Positions 10,198 to 19,967 of a stretch of 22,204 bases of DNA are shown here, piece after piece. The notes under the pieces are model-generated. The model saw only the letters and a program-made list of their open reading frames with translations, searched no databases and had not been told where the DNA came from. The stretch comes from Glomus cerebriforme. Lineage: Eukaryota; Glomeromycota; Glomeromycetes; Glomerales; Glomeraceae. Position 1 is the stretch's first letter. Each line of letters opens with the position of its first letter. The translations under genes and the position numbers were made by a program. The DNA lies in assembly GCA_003550305.1 (NCBI GenBank), contig QKYT01000723.1:27018-49221 (forward strand), read 5' to 3'.

Positions 10198-10968
10198 GAT
10201 CTATAAATATTTTATGGTATCCGGGAATAAAGACCATGAAATCTTACATTATTTATTTATATAATTACCAAATCAAGGAAATTAAAAAAACGTCAATCAT
10301 CATCCAGTAAATCAAAAGTCAGGGATCGGCGCATAGTTTTAACCATTCGCAGTACATTGTTTCAACTTACTTGTTACTTTTCTCGGATTATATAACACTT
10401 TTCACCTCCACATGACTTCATATAATTTGCACTTTTTCGAACTTATCACGTGATCAAGACGAAATATTAATTAATGAAATGCTGTTGATTAATAGTCACC
10501 AAATCTTTATGGAGTGATAAATGTTCTTTTAATAAAGATAAAAGGTAGGGTTATCCCATTCGCCTGCTTTAAATTCTTCATAATGAGCTAAAATATTTCT
10601 GGATGGTCAACCAAACATTTGTTTACCAATCAGCTTTCAGGTACATCTTCCACTCCAATGTTTCTGAAATATTTTCATATAAAAGATGCATCATATCCAA
10701 TGCAAAAGACCAGAAACAATGATAATTTAATGTAAAAATGTCAAATAGAAACACTTGAACTGTGAATTGATCCCATATAAACGATAGAACATATGAAAAA
10801 GTACATGTGAATAAACTCAACAATTAGCTGAAATTATAAATTTGGGGCAAATTTTCGTCATAAAGTAACTATTAAATCTTTTGGATTATACATTAAGCAT
10901 TCATTTTATTAATTAACGTCATTATTTATAAAGATTAAAGAATTCCCAAAGCAAATTCCTCGAACTTT
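10198..10968. other. Intergenic region upstream of the MFS gene and downstream of eL37
   Basis: Mixed AT-rich DNA. A CACGTG palindrome lies at 10447-10452 about 250 bases upstream of the MFS start and could be a bHLH-factor site in its promoter. The part from about 10550 to 10850 holds a transposase-like scrap listed separately. Nothing else is supported. Confidence 0.4.
10623..10823 (-). pseudogene. Scrap of a CACTA/Plavaka-type transposase gene
   Basis: A minus-strand open run of 66 codons includes FALDMMHLLYENISETLEW. From memory, D-x-MH-x-x-x-EN is the hallmark around the catalytic region of Tnp2/Plavaka-like transposases (usually D-x-MHLFFEN). In a neighbouring frame, at about 10530-10590, MKNLKQANGIT resembles sequence found downstream in such proteins, so a frameshift probably separates the parts. 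There are no ends or terminal repeats, so this is a degraded fragment. The assignment rests on a short motif. Confidence 0.35.
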
Positions 10969-11652
10969 CTACGATAATTCAGGGTTTTCCGTAGTTGGAG
11001 TTGATCGCTTTACTGCCTTAGTACCTATCATAAAATTTGTTATTATAAATATAAAAATTTTAAAATAATTATCAAATTATTTACCTTCACGGAAACCATT
11101 TTTAAAACGTCGGGCAAGGTGTTTTAGATACCGCATTCTGCCAGTACCTGTAGTTTTTCTGCGTTTACCTTTCTCACTCCAATTATCTGTTTTTTTTTTA
11201 TAAATAAAAAAACGTAAAAATTGTCATTAATATTTTTTTTAAAAAAATTCTTTAAACTTGAAATTAATAAATTTAATATGGATAAAGTTTTTGTCATTTA
11301 CAAGTGAATATATAATTTATTTATAGGAATGAAAAATCAAGTTTAAAAAAAACTACTAACAGCTCCTTGTCTTCGCGGAGGGGTATCCGCACTGAGCACA
11401 AGTTTTCTTTTGATTATGGAATGCACGCCTACCACAGCGGCGGCATAAAGTGTGAGTCTTTGTGTGGCGTTTACCGAAGCTTGAAGTACCCTTTGTCTAT
11501 AACATTAACAAAATAATAATAGATTTAAAATTATTATTAATTCATTTTTTGCTCTACAATTTAATGCTAAGCTCAGGAGTCAAACATCAATGATAATATT
11601 AGTTTAATTACAATCCGAAGTTGTAAATGAAAAAGAAAAAAAAAGTTACCAT
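10969..11652 (-). CDS. RPL37: 60S ribosomal protein eL37, 98 aa
   Basis: Minus-strand exons 11652-11650 (only the ATG), 11496-11361, 11186-11085 and 11024-10969 join in phase to 99 codons. The protein begins [20 protein letters not shown] after the initiator Met. It carries the family zinc ribbon C19-x2-C22 and C34-x2-C37 (LCRRCG and TCAQCG), then [20 protein letters not shown] and the basic FKNGFREG end. It has an extra Ser/Thr/Pro tail ([10 protein letters not shown]) compared with the usual 88-97 residues. It binds 25S/5.8S rRNA in the large subunit. An intron directly after the ATG is common in fungal ribosomal protein genes. It is divergent to HBS1. Confidence 0.95.
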
Positions 11653-11897
11653 TTTAAATCAAAGGGATGTTGGAAAGAGGAGGATTTTGAGCAAATTGCT
11701 CGTTATTTTATTTTATTTTATTTTTTTTTTAGATGATGATGATTTATTGGACAATTATATTTCAATCTCACATGCTTTGTCAGTGAAATTATTGGCCAAT
11801 CATATTTGGGGGCACAGGATACAGAGTTTTAGACAAACCAATTGTTGCCTTTGATCTATTTGTTACTTTTAATCCTCTGATCTATTAAACTTTAACA
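11653..11897. promoter_or_regulatory. Shared divergent promoter region of eL37 and HBS1
   Basis: These 245 bases separate two translation-related genes on opposite strands. They include a T-rich run (11706-11730), a GATGATGATGAT stretch and a CCAAT box (GGCCAATCAT, about 11793-11802). Co-regulation is inference from arrangement. Confidence 0.5.
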
Positions 11898-14800
11898 ATG
11901 TCCCGACATAGGATTGTTAGAAACTTGAATGCCGCCGGTAAACTGATTAAATGTTTTGTTTTTATACTCAAATTTCAATTAATCATTTGATTTTCTTCTT
12001 CAGATATCCTTGAGAATTATGACTATGATTATAATGATTATGATGATTATGATGATGGTATCTTTCTTATCTATGAATTTTATGCTTTAAATTGCAATAT
12101 TAATTGATTCTGATTTAATCGTTTAAGAAAATTATGAAATGACACCGGAAGATAAAGGTTTGACAAATATTATTGAGTGAAATTTTTAACTGAATGGAAA
12201 TACTTATACTCTTATAAACAATCCTAGCGCAAATGGATAAAGGAAAGATATTAGTTAAGAATGTTATTGGACAGATAGAAGAAATATCTGATAAAGATAT
12301 TGAAAATGCTTTATGGAATCATTATTATAATGCAGAGGATACAATAGCGTACTTATTAGGTATGTTAGTTGCCGTGGATAGTTTTATTGAACTTGAGCCT
12401 GTCGGGATATCTATAATTATTAAAATTAATTTATTCTACAGATGAATTCCATAAATCTAAAGCAAAGAAGAAAACTAAACCACAAAGGAAATCAGCTTCA
12501 AACAAACCTTCCGCAAAGAAAGGTGACGAACATTTTATCTTTTATTTTATGAAATGGATGGCGGTTCAATTGTATAATAGAATATATTTTTTTCTACTTT
12601 AAGAATGACTAACAATATCAAGGGAAAAAAATGAATTTGTGATAAATTACAAATAAATATAATGAATAATTTCTTGGTCATTCAAATTAACCGAGAATCT
12701 TCTCGGCTTTGATATTCACAAACTCAACAGATCTATTGTCTAATATGAATCATGGAAAACGATATCCGAGCCCTGTGAACTTTGATGCCAATCAGCGAAA
12801 TCCTGAAAGGCGTTATTTACTAGGAAATAGGACGCGAACTGTTTTTGCAAATTGTGTTTCCCCTAATGACATTTGGCTGGGACACAATGTGAAATGGTGT
12901 AATCTTGCTCAAAGTAATTTAATGTTTGCAGAAAATTCAATTCATGAAATGCAAAAAAATTTGCATCATAGTGGGTTACTAGGGGGTGCAGATTCTGAAA
13001 CGCCTAAATCTACACAATCAAGACTCTCAAGTTTGCGTAGCCAGTTGGATTCCACTAGAAGTACGGGTTCAGCTAGAACAACAAATGAACAGAACCGTTT
13101 CTCAGCTGGAATTAATAATGTTGACAACCAATCTAATGCAGGACAGTCTTCATTTTCGAATCTTTCGATGCGTTCATCAGGACCATCACTGTCATCTTTT
13201 GCTCAATTGAGTGTAAAGCAATCAACAACAATATCAACTTCTCAACCTTCTTCTAGTATAGAGTTGAATAGTCAAGCCCCATCTTTATCATATTTAGCTC
13301 AAAAGTCTTTACAGTCGTCTGGACGTGTTTCTTTAATTAAACTTGCGTCAAAGAAATTAGTCAATAAATCTTCTTTGCAAGAAACAATGACTCCTATAAT
13401 TTCAAAACAATCAAAAACTTTAACACCTTCTGATACAAGTTGTTTTCGTGATTCAACATCACCAACATTATCTTCATTAAACGAAATGATAAAACAGGAG
13501 TCCCGACCTATAACGAATTATCAAACTTCAGAAACTACACAACCTCTTGCGGAGAATAATAAACTAATTCAAAATTCATATTACAATATTCAATTACTAT
13601 CAAATCCTCTTATCGCGCTGCCATCCATTTTCGCTATTTCCATATTCGAACAACTTCAGGATAATCTAGTGCCTTCTAATGATTTAATTACTTTTGAACT
13701 TTACACAACAGGTTCAAACAATAATGGGTTTGCTTTTAATGAACCAAGCCCAGATGATATTGCTTTAAAGGCACAGAGTCAAAGAGGAATTGGCACACCA
13801 AAAGGTATTTAAATTAAGGTATTTAAATTATTTTTGCCTTTACGCTAAGTATTTTTATTGTGAATTCTTGTTTATCTTTTTTTTTAGATAAGGTCAAAAA
13901 AAATACTTCTTCAAATCCTTCTACATCAAGTCCAGTATTGAAAGCAATACCAAAATCAGAATCAAAAGGAAAACAATCAACAATTGTTTCGCTAGAAGAA
14001 GATAATGATGTTGAAATTTTAGAGGATAGCTTTGATGAACAACTGAAATCTGATATGGAAGCACTTAATTTTGATCTTGAAAATACCTCTTCTAGTAAAA
14101 AAGTTGTAATTCAGGAATCAAAATTATCACCAAAAATATCTTCCAAACATAAACGCATTAATGTTCTTGAAGAATACAAGAAACGGAGCACTAATAAAGT
14201 GGCCTTAAATTTAGTAGTAGTTGGTGAGTATATAAATTCTCTGCGAATAACATGATATTATATAAGGAAGACCGTTAACTATATCTGTTTTGTTGATTTA
14301 AAATCAATAAAGGACACGTTGATGCGGGAAAAAGTACACTAATGGGTCATTTATTATACTTACTTGGTGAAGTCAATGAAAAGACCATGAAAAAATATGA
14401 AAGAGACTCGTCAAAAATCGGAAAGTCGTCTTTTGCTTATGCATGGGTTCTTGATGAAACAGGTGAAGAACGGTCCAGGTAAGATATCATACTAATCTTT
14501 AATATTCTACAACTACTATATTATATTTTATACATTCTATTAGTGTATTTAAATTCATAGAGGAATAACGATGGATGTTGCAATCAACAAATTTGAAACC
14601 GAGCATCGGAGGTTTACATTATTAGATGCTCCAGGACATCGGGATTTTATTCCAAACATGATTTCAGGAGCAGCTCAGGTATGAGAATTTTTTTTTTCCT
14701 GAGACCCGTTTTTTCTAATTAATGATTAATGGATTGAAAATTTTATTAGGCAGATGTTGCTATTCTTGTGGTTGATGCCACCACTGGTGAATTTGAAGCA

Positions 14801-16251
14801 GGATTTGAAGCAAATGGCCAAACAAAAGAACATGCATTACTTATTAGGAGTTTGGGCGTACAACAGCTAATTGTAACAATCAATAAGCTAGATGTTGTAA
14901 GTATATTATCAAATTTTACAAAGGTATATTAACGTAAAATATTTAATAAAAATAATTTTTTTTGTTTCGCAGGTAGACTGGTCACAGGATCGGTACAATG
15001 AAATCATAACCAAGTTAAATCCTTTTTTGAATCAAGCTGGATTTAAAAAGGACAAAGTAGTGTATATTCCTTGTAGTGGATTGACGGGAGAAAATTTGTT
15101 AAAGAGATCTCAAAATATTTTGGAGTGGTATTCTGGACCAACATTAATTCAACAAATAGGTTTGTAAACTTATATAATTACTATATTTATCTGTTACATT
15201 TAAAATAACCTATGGTACATCTATAGATAAGTTTGAACCTCCCACACGACTTTTAGATAAGCCATTCCGCCTTTCTGTTTCAGATTTTTTTAAAGGAGGA
15301 ATAGGAAGCATGGGTGGTATTACTGTTGCGGGAAAAATAGAGGCAGGAACTATTCAGATTGGAGAAAATGTTATGGTAGTTCCTGGTGGTGAACAAGGAG
15401 TAGTAAAAGGTATGGATTTATTATTTGTCTTTAATTATTTATACTTTATCGTGTTTTAATGTATTGATTTTTTTAAAGGTTTGGAAACAAATGATGAATC
15501 CTCAAAGTGGGCAGCTGCAGGAGATTCTATTTTAATGACTTTGACTGGACTAGACATTATTCAACTCAAGTAAGTAATATATTATTTATTTGTAAAATAA
15601 GATAATAATTAATTAATTGTTATATTTCTTTTTATATAGGGTTGGATCTATCTTATGTTCAGTATCACATCCAGTTCCCGTAACATCACATATTTTAGCA
15701 CAAATTATTGTATTTGATGTCAAAGTTCCAATTACAAAAGGATTTCCTGTAAGTCATTTAATTTTAATATAAACTTTTTTTTTTTTATTTCATTATTATA
15801 ATATAATATAATATATTGTATATTTAGGTTATCCTTCATAGACAAAGTCTTAATGAACCAGCTACTATAACTAAATTAGTAGCCATTTTGGATAAAAGTA
15901 CGGGAGAGATTATGAAGAAGAACCCCAGGTAAATATTCAAAATTTTTTTTTTGATTTTTATGCTTTTAGATATTAATTTTTTTTTCAATAATATAATAGA
16001 TGTCTTCCTAAAGTATCATCTGCTATTGTTGAAATCAAACTTAATAATAGACCAATTCCTTTAGAAACTTATAAGGAAAATAAAGAATTGGGAAGAATTA
16101 TGTTAAGAAAGGGTGGAGAAACAGTTGCTGCTGGTATTATTATTGATGTAAGTAAATCGTAATGTTCGTAATGTGTAAATTAAAACTTTATAAATCAAAT
16201 TAATTTTTATTTTTCTTCATAATATTATAGATATTATCATATAATTCTTAA
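11898..16251 (+). CDS. HBS1: HBS1 translational GTPase with optional SKI7-like exon (647 or 1005 aa)
   Basis: Exons, all in phase: 11898-11937, 12004-12057, 12128-12157, 12228-12359, 12442-12522, 12731-13804, 13888-14223, 14313-14478, 14561-14678, 14750-14896, 14973-15159, 15227-15409, 15479-15569, 15640-15748, 15828-15928, 16000-16147 and 16231-16251. The start [11 protein letters not shown] and the acidic Tyr/Asp stretch are typical of HBS1; residues about 30-90 form the HBS1 N-terminal domain. The eEF1A-like GTPase has G1 GHVDAGKST (583-591), the switch region RGITMDV (638-644), G3 DAPGH (660-664) and G4 NKLD (722-725), all intact, followed by two beta-barrel domains. With Dom34/Pelota it splits stalled ribosomes in no-go and non-stop decay. 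Without exon 6 the length is 647 aa, close to human HBS1L (684). If the last intron is kept, the protein ends four codons after 16147 at TAA 16160-16162. Confidence 0.92.
12691..12706. promoter_or_regulatory. Perfect 16-base palindrome upstream of the cassette exon
   Basis: CCGAGAATCTTCTCGG is a 7-base stem with a 2-base centre, ending 24 bases before the acceptor at 12729-12730. It also contains GAATCTTC, a heat-shock-element half-site pair. It could fold in the RNA near the branch-point region; a role in splicing is inference. Confidence 0.45.
12731..13804 (+). other. Phase-symmetric 358-codon cassette exon of HBS1 (SKI7-like region)
   Basis: The exon enters and leaves in phase 1, as do its neighbours, so skipping it keeps the frame. 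It encodes a Ser-rich disordered segment with recurring S-L-S-x-L-A words ([32 protein letters not shown]) and ends in [16 protein letters not shown]. If its donor is not used, the frame stops after two more codons at 13810-13812. HBS1 and SKI7 are known to be made from one gene by alternative splicing in many eukaryotes; the SKI7 form bridges the exosome and the Ski complex. The match of this exon to SKI7 patches is from memory. Confidence 0.65.
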
Positions 16252-16399
16252 TTATATTTTTAATTTAAGGTTAATTTATTTTTTAAAAAAAATTTTTTGA
16301 TAAAATAAAAATTTGTTTTTTTTTTTTAAGTTTATACTGTATTGTATATATACCCATCATTTGTCAAACTACCTGCATCGCCATAAAAAAAATTACTAT

Positions 16400-16746
16400 C
16401 ACGTGATATTTACTTGCACGAGCACGTGAAATCATGTGGTGCACCTGTGACAAATAGGGCGTGACAAATAATTTTTTTCACGAAAAAAAATTGTCCCTCA
16501 GATACTTAATAAAAACGCAATGCTGCCGGTCACGTGTCAGGTGACATTAAACAATCTTCCTCGCCACAAAATTCCCCACGTGACCTTTAAAAATTTGTCA
16601 CCGGTGTCACACCCTCCCTGTTTTCCATTCAGTTTTACTATGTATTCCAGGGACAGATTTTTTTCGGTGTGGAAAATCCTATTTATCATTCCTTATTTGT
16701 CATATGGTTAATTTCTTAATGCCATAATGCCGGCCGAAATCACGTG
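16400..16746. repeat. Cluster of five CACGTG palindromes
   Basis: CACGTG occurs at 16400-16405, 16423-16428, 16531-16536, 16577-16582 and 16741-16746, with related CATGTG, GGTGTCAC and GTCACC words between. That is a dense cluster for such AT-rich DNA. It lies just downstream of HBS1 and inside the outer inverted-repeat element, so the sites may simply belong to that element. Confidence 0.6.
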
Positions 16747-16775
16747 GAAGTGGAAATTTTTTGTGGTGATACTGG

Positions 16776-17454
16776 CTAGGGATTAGATAAATAAATGGGA
16801 GGGCCAACTCAAAGGTTATACAGGCTGATTTGCCTGATTAATAATCGAAAATTAAATACTTTCCCATGTTTAAAGTGACAAATCTGCCAATAATCAATAT
16901 AATCTATGAAAAAAATGGTGAAATGGTAATGACAAAATGTAAAACTACACAAAAAAAATATTTTTTTTCAAAATATTCTGTTTACATTTTTTAAAATTTT
17001 GGATCGGCTGTTTAAAATACCTCAAAAACATATAAAATTTTATTAAACACTTGAAAATAATACATAGTAAAAGAAGAAAAAGCTATTTTAAAATATTTTA
17101 CATAAAAATATTTAGTATATACTTGTTGAAATCTCAAAAGAAAAGAAGAAATTATTTCATTTTTTACTATCAAGTAATAAAAAACATATAAAACTAAGAA
17201 TAAAGGAACCAATGGTCCAATTTGTATAAAAAAACTTTGCTTATATAGAGTCAGCATATACAACCTTAACTTTTTAGATCAGCTGCTTTTTCAGGTATAC
17301 GCATCAAAAAAATTAAAAAAAAGTAAAATTTTTGTGCAATTTAATATGAAAATTCATTTGTATAACTGATTTTATGCGTGACAGTTTTAGTGGTTTATTG
17401 ATCAGCTTGTATAACCTTAAGTTGGCCCCTCCCGTTTATTTATCTAATCCCTAG
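16776..17454. mobile_element. 679-base non-autonomous DNA transposon with about 54-base terminal inverted repeats
   Basis: The left end 16776-16829 begins CTAGGGATTAGATAAATAAA and runs through GGCCAACT and GGTTATACA to GCTGAT. The right end 17401-17454 is its reverse complement with about five differences including one indel. The hexamer ATACTG flanks both sides (16769-16774, with one extra G before the repeat, and 17455-17460), a probable target duplication. The interior is AT-rich with no credible protein. It has further partial copies of the end sequence (around 17252-17285, TATACAACCTTAAC and GATCAGCTG). The close match of the ends suggests fairly recent activity. Confidence 0.75.
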
Positions 17455-17524
17455 ATACTGTGGTAAATCATTAAACATCACTGGACATGTGATAGTGATT
17501 TTTTTATGACAATGCAGGGTAAGA

Positions 17525-18681
17525 TTCATTTGTCATAAAATATCATGTGACTTATGGTAAACTACCCCAGTATCGCAAAATTTACCTTCTTAATCCTCCT
17601 TGTATTACTTTCTTGACTTGATAATCATGCGTGCAGATTTCTTAACCAAAATTGTGATATATAAAAAACATGCAATATATAAGTGGCTTAGATGCATATA
17701 AGAAATTTTTATATTTTCAAACTTTATAAATTTATTACATTCATCCTTTATTACTGTCACGATCAACCAACCAAATTTTGAATCACATGATGATCTACAA
17801 AGAAGAATTAATTTCAGTTTATAACTGCACGTTCTTTATCCTCATTTTCTTTCCTTGCATGCAATATCTATTTGTAATCAGCGATTACAGAAAATTGCAC
17901 ATAATAAACTACTTTTATTTTTAATTTTCTGATAGAAAACTACAAGTATTATACAATAAAGATACCACATTGGCCTATGAACATTTGCGCGTGCGGTTAG
18001 TATCTATTAGATATATCTATTTTGTGATTACAGAAAATTGCACATAATAATACACAATTATTTTATTTTTCTGTTCTTTTTTTCTCTTTGACCTACGTAT
18101 GATGAACTGCAGGACAAAAATTTAGAAAATTATGAATTTAGCAAATTAATTAGTTAAATAATGTTATAATACCAATTTTATTTTCATATAATCACTTTTT
18201 GACAGGATCATAATGTGAATTTTTGTGCAAATCTTTAGAGATTTTTGCGTGACCTTACCTGAGAGTATCATAAACTTCTTAAAAAAATTTTAAATAATTT
18301 TTATTGAGAGTATTTTTAGCTTTTTACATTCTTTAATTTTTAATATCTGGAATTTTTCTTGTTCAATATCCAGAATTTGTCCATCCAAAATACTGTATGT
18401 CCAGAATTTTTTGTTTATTTGTCCTGGTAATACCTTTAATTCAGGGTACTTTTTATAGGAACGCTCCTTTGGAGACTCTTAGGAGATGAAAAGATAAGTT
18501 TTTTTTTATTTTTTTTACGTTTATATTATCACTTTTTGATGGATAACTATGTGAATTTTTGCTTAAACAGCATTCTTTTTCCTCTTTGACCTGCATACTA
18601 TAAGCCACAGAATACATGAAATGATACAATTTATTAAAACCAGAAATCTTACTCCTATTTTTTAGCTGAGCTAAAAACGCT
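17525..18681. other. Intergenic region with degenerate repeats
   Basis: No gene seen. An exact 25-base direct repeat is listed separately. Looser pairs include ATCACTTTTTGA...GTGAATTTTTG at 18191-18226 and 18528-18561, CTCTTTGACCT words at 18084 and 18582, and three CCAGAATTT-type words between 18340 and 18412. These look like shuffled remains of repeat elements. The last part should hold whatever promoter the Crinkler-like relic once had. Confidence 0.45.
17883..18050 (+). repeat. Exact 25-base direct repeat pair
   Basis: Positions 17883-17907 and 18026-18050 are identical, starting GATTACAGAAAATTGCAC, 143 bases apart. The flanks also share some similarity. It may be a remnant of a local duplication or of two copies of one small element. 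Confidence 0.65.
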
Positions 18682-19967
18682 ATGTCAACTATCACTCAAT
18701 TGTTTGGTCATAGGTGAAAACCCTTATAAAAATGCTTTCAATGTAAAAGTTAATAAGTCAGAGGCGGTTAGGGCAGTGACATATATTACCTAATATTAGT
18801 TTCATAAGAGGTCCTACCCCCCCCCCTAGGTAAGATTTTTTTAACCAATAATATTTAAATATATATATAGTATTAATTTTGACCAATAAAAATGCATAAT
18901 TTTGTGTCATGTAAGATTTTGTTTTACCCTTCCACCCCCTAAAATATTACCTAATAAATGTCACGCCCCTTAGTAAACTCAAGGACACTATCAAAAAAAA
19001 AATTGACGATAATGTCAAGGCAAAAGACCTCAAGTTATAGAAGGTTGATATTTCCCTCAAAGAAGAAAATAAAAAACTTGATCTCGTTAATACAAAAATT
19101 AATGTTAATATTAAGGAGGAGCTTGGTGGTGTGGAGTTGCTTCCACTTTCAAAAATTAGCAAATATTTTTCTTCTCAGCCAGCCAACAAATATATACATA
19201 TTATCATACAGTATCCTGTTAAAACAAAAGAAGTTCACTGCACTGCAACGTATAGGCGTAAGTCAAAAAAGTTTCAGTAGACATGAACCCATGAACAAAT
19301 AACCTTATCAGTTTTGAAGTCTCAGCTTTGCACATGTTTCACATTTCCAGATGAGACAAAGGATGAACATATCATTATAAATTGTGAGTGTGGCAGTGAA
19401 AAAGAAATTATTTGTTTAGTTGATGAGGATTTGATGAGTGTAATCTGGACTCAAGGGTTTAAGGTGGATCTCCCAATCATCGTGGACACATGTAAGTATC
19501 GTTTATTTTTGAGAATGTCATGTAACATATCTGATAGAAATTAATTTGGATGTTTTATAGCACAACAGCCATTTTTGTCGTGAACATTTCCTTAAATCAA
19601 GACATTATTTGGGTTAACAGCCGATAGTTATATTGATCTTTCCAGGTTCGATGGAGAGTTAGCTAATATAACTAATTACGAAAAGATATTAGAACATGTT
19701 TTGAAAGATATAGCTATGAAACATAAGACCTGCATTCACATCATTAGTGCAAACAAAACAACAAGATGCGAATTTATTTCTTCCGTTCTTTACAGCGTTG
19801 CATCTTGCTATGATAGTGAAGTGAAAGTATGTCCAAAATATGAGTTATCTGGAAGCTATGGTAAAGAACCAGTGGATTGGGTTATCAAAATTAAAGATAT
19901 GATTATCATTATTACCGAGACTAAAAGAGAGGATATTAATCAGGGGGGTTGGTTCTTTGCTGAATGA
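18682..19967 (+). pseudogene. Crinkler (CRN)-type effector gene relic, multiply broken
   Basis: The frame starts MSTIT at 18682. An indel of two lost or one gained base near 18697 shifts the frame, after which GENPYKNAF follows. A 199-base MITE then interrupts at 18771-18969. The N-terminal Crinkler domain resumes in frame (KLKDTIKKK, LLPLSKISKYF) with an internal TAG at 19038-19040, then TAG at 19278-19280 and TGA at 19284-19286. The middle part (LMSVIWTQGFKVDLPIIVDT) ends at a good GTAAGT donor; the intron 19492-19620 is intact. The C-terminal part has VDWVIKIKD...ITETKRED, a D...E-x-K pattern of PD-(D/E)xK nuclease-like domains found in glomeromycete Crinklers. A frame change near 19940 ends it at 19965-19967. 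Crinklers are secreted host-directed effectors in oomycetes and fungi. No functional protein can come from this copy. Confidence 0.75.
18771..18969. mobile_element. 199-base MITE, PIF/Harbinger-like, TTA target duplication
   Basis: The ends are GGGCAGTGACATATATTA and, on the other strand, GGGGCGTGACATTTATTA. TTA flanks both sides (18768-18770 and 18970-18972), the 3-base duplication usual for PIF/Harbinger elements. Subterminal CCTAATATT/ATTACCTAAT words and a C-run (18816-18826) lie inside. It is inserted in the N-terminal domain of the Crinkler-like relic. Removing it with one TTA copy leaves the flanking codons in the same frame, which is independent support for the boundaries. Confidence 0.75.

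Larger units (their letters stand above)
16369..17524. mobile_element. Degenerate inverted-repeat element, about 1.16 kb, host of a nested element
   Basis: The segment 16369-16405 (CTACCTGCATCGCC ... ACTATCACGTG) matches the reverse complement of 17486-17524 at roughly 32 of 38 positions. Both contain a run of A (or T) after CCATA/GTCATA and end in a CACGTG/CACATG core. Between them lie a CACGTG-rich stretch and the 679-base element at 16776-17454. No coding capacity. This looks like an old non-autonomous DNA element into which a younger one inserted. The outer ends and target duplication are not resolved. Confidence 0.45.

Noticed and set aside
9783..10310. Three overlapping plus-strand ORFs
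   Set aside because: Antisense shadows of the hydrophilic N-terminal exon of the MFS gene and its upstream region.
11627..11854. Plus-strand ORF of 75 codons
   Set aside because: Covers the ATG exon of eL37 in antisense and the divergent promoter; low-complexity peptide (Lys and Phe/Ile runs, DDDD).
12986..13210. Second plus-strand ORF inside HBS1 exon 6
   Set aside because: Out-of-frame shadow in Ser/Gln-rich sequence; the main frame links in phase to flanking exons.
16520..16711. Plus-strand ORF of 63 codons
   Set aside because: Lies in the CACGTG-rich part of an inverted-repeat element; no codon pattern or motif supports coding.
17012..17263. Minus-strand ORF of 83 codons rich in Phe and Tyr
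   Set aside because: Interior of a non-autonomous element; AT-driven hydrophobic composition and no transposase motif.
18453..18695. Minus-strand ORF of 80 codons
   Set aside because: Overlaps the start of the Crinkler relic in antisense; no recognisable motif.
18947..19302. ORFs on both strands across the Crinkler relic (114 and 71 codons)
   Set aside because: Out-of-frame and antisense shadows; the frame with Crinkler motifs is the one ending at 19278.
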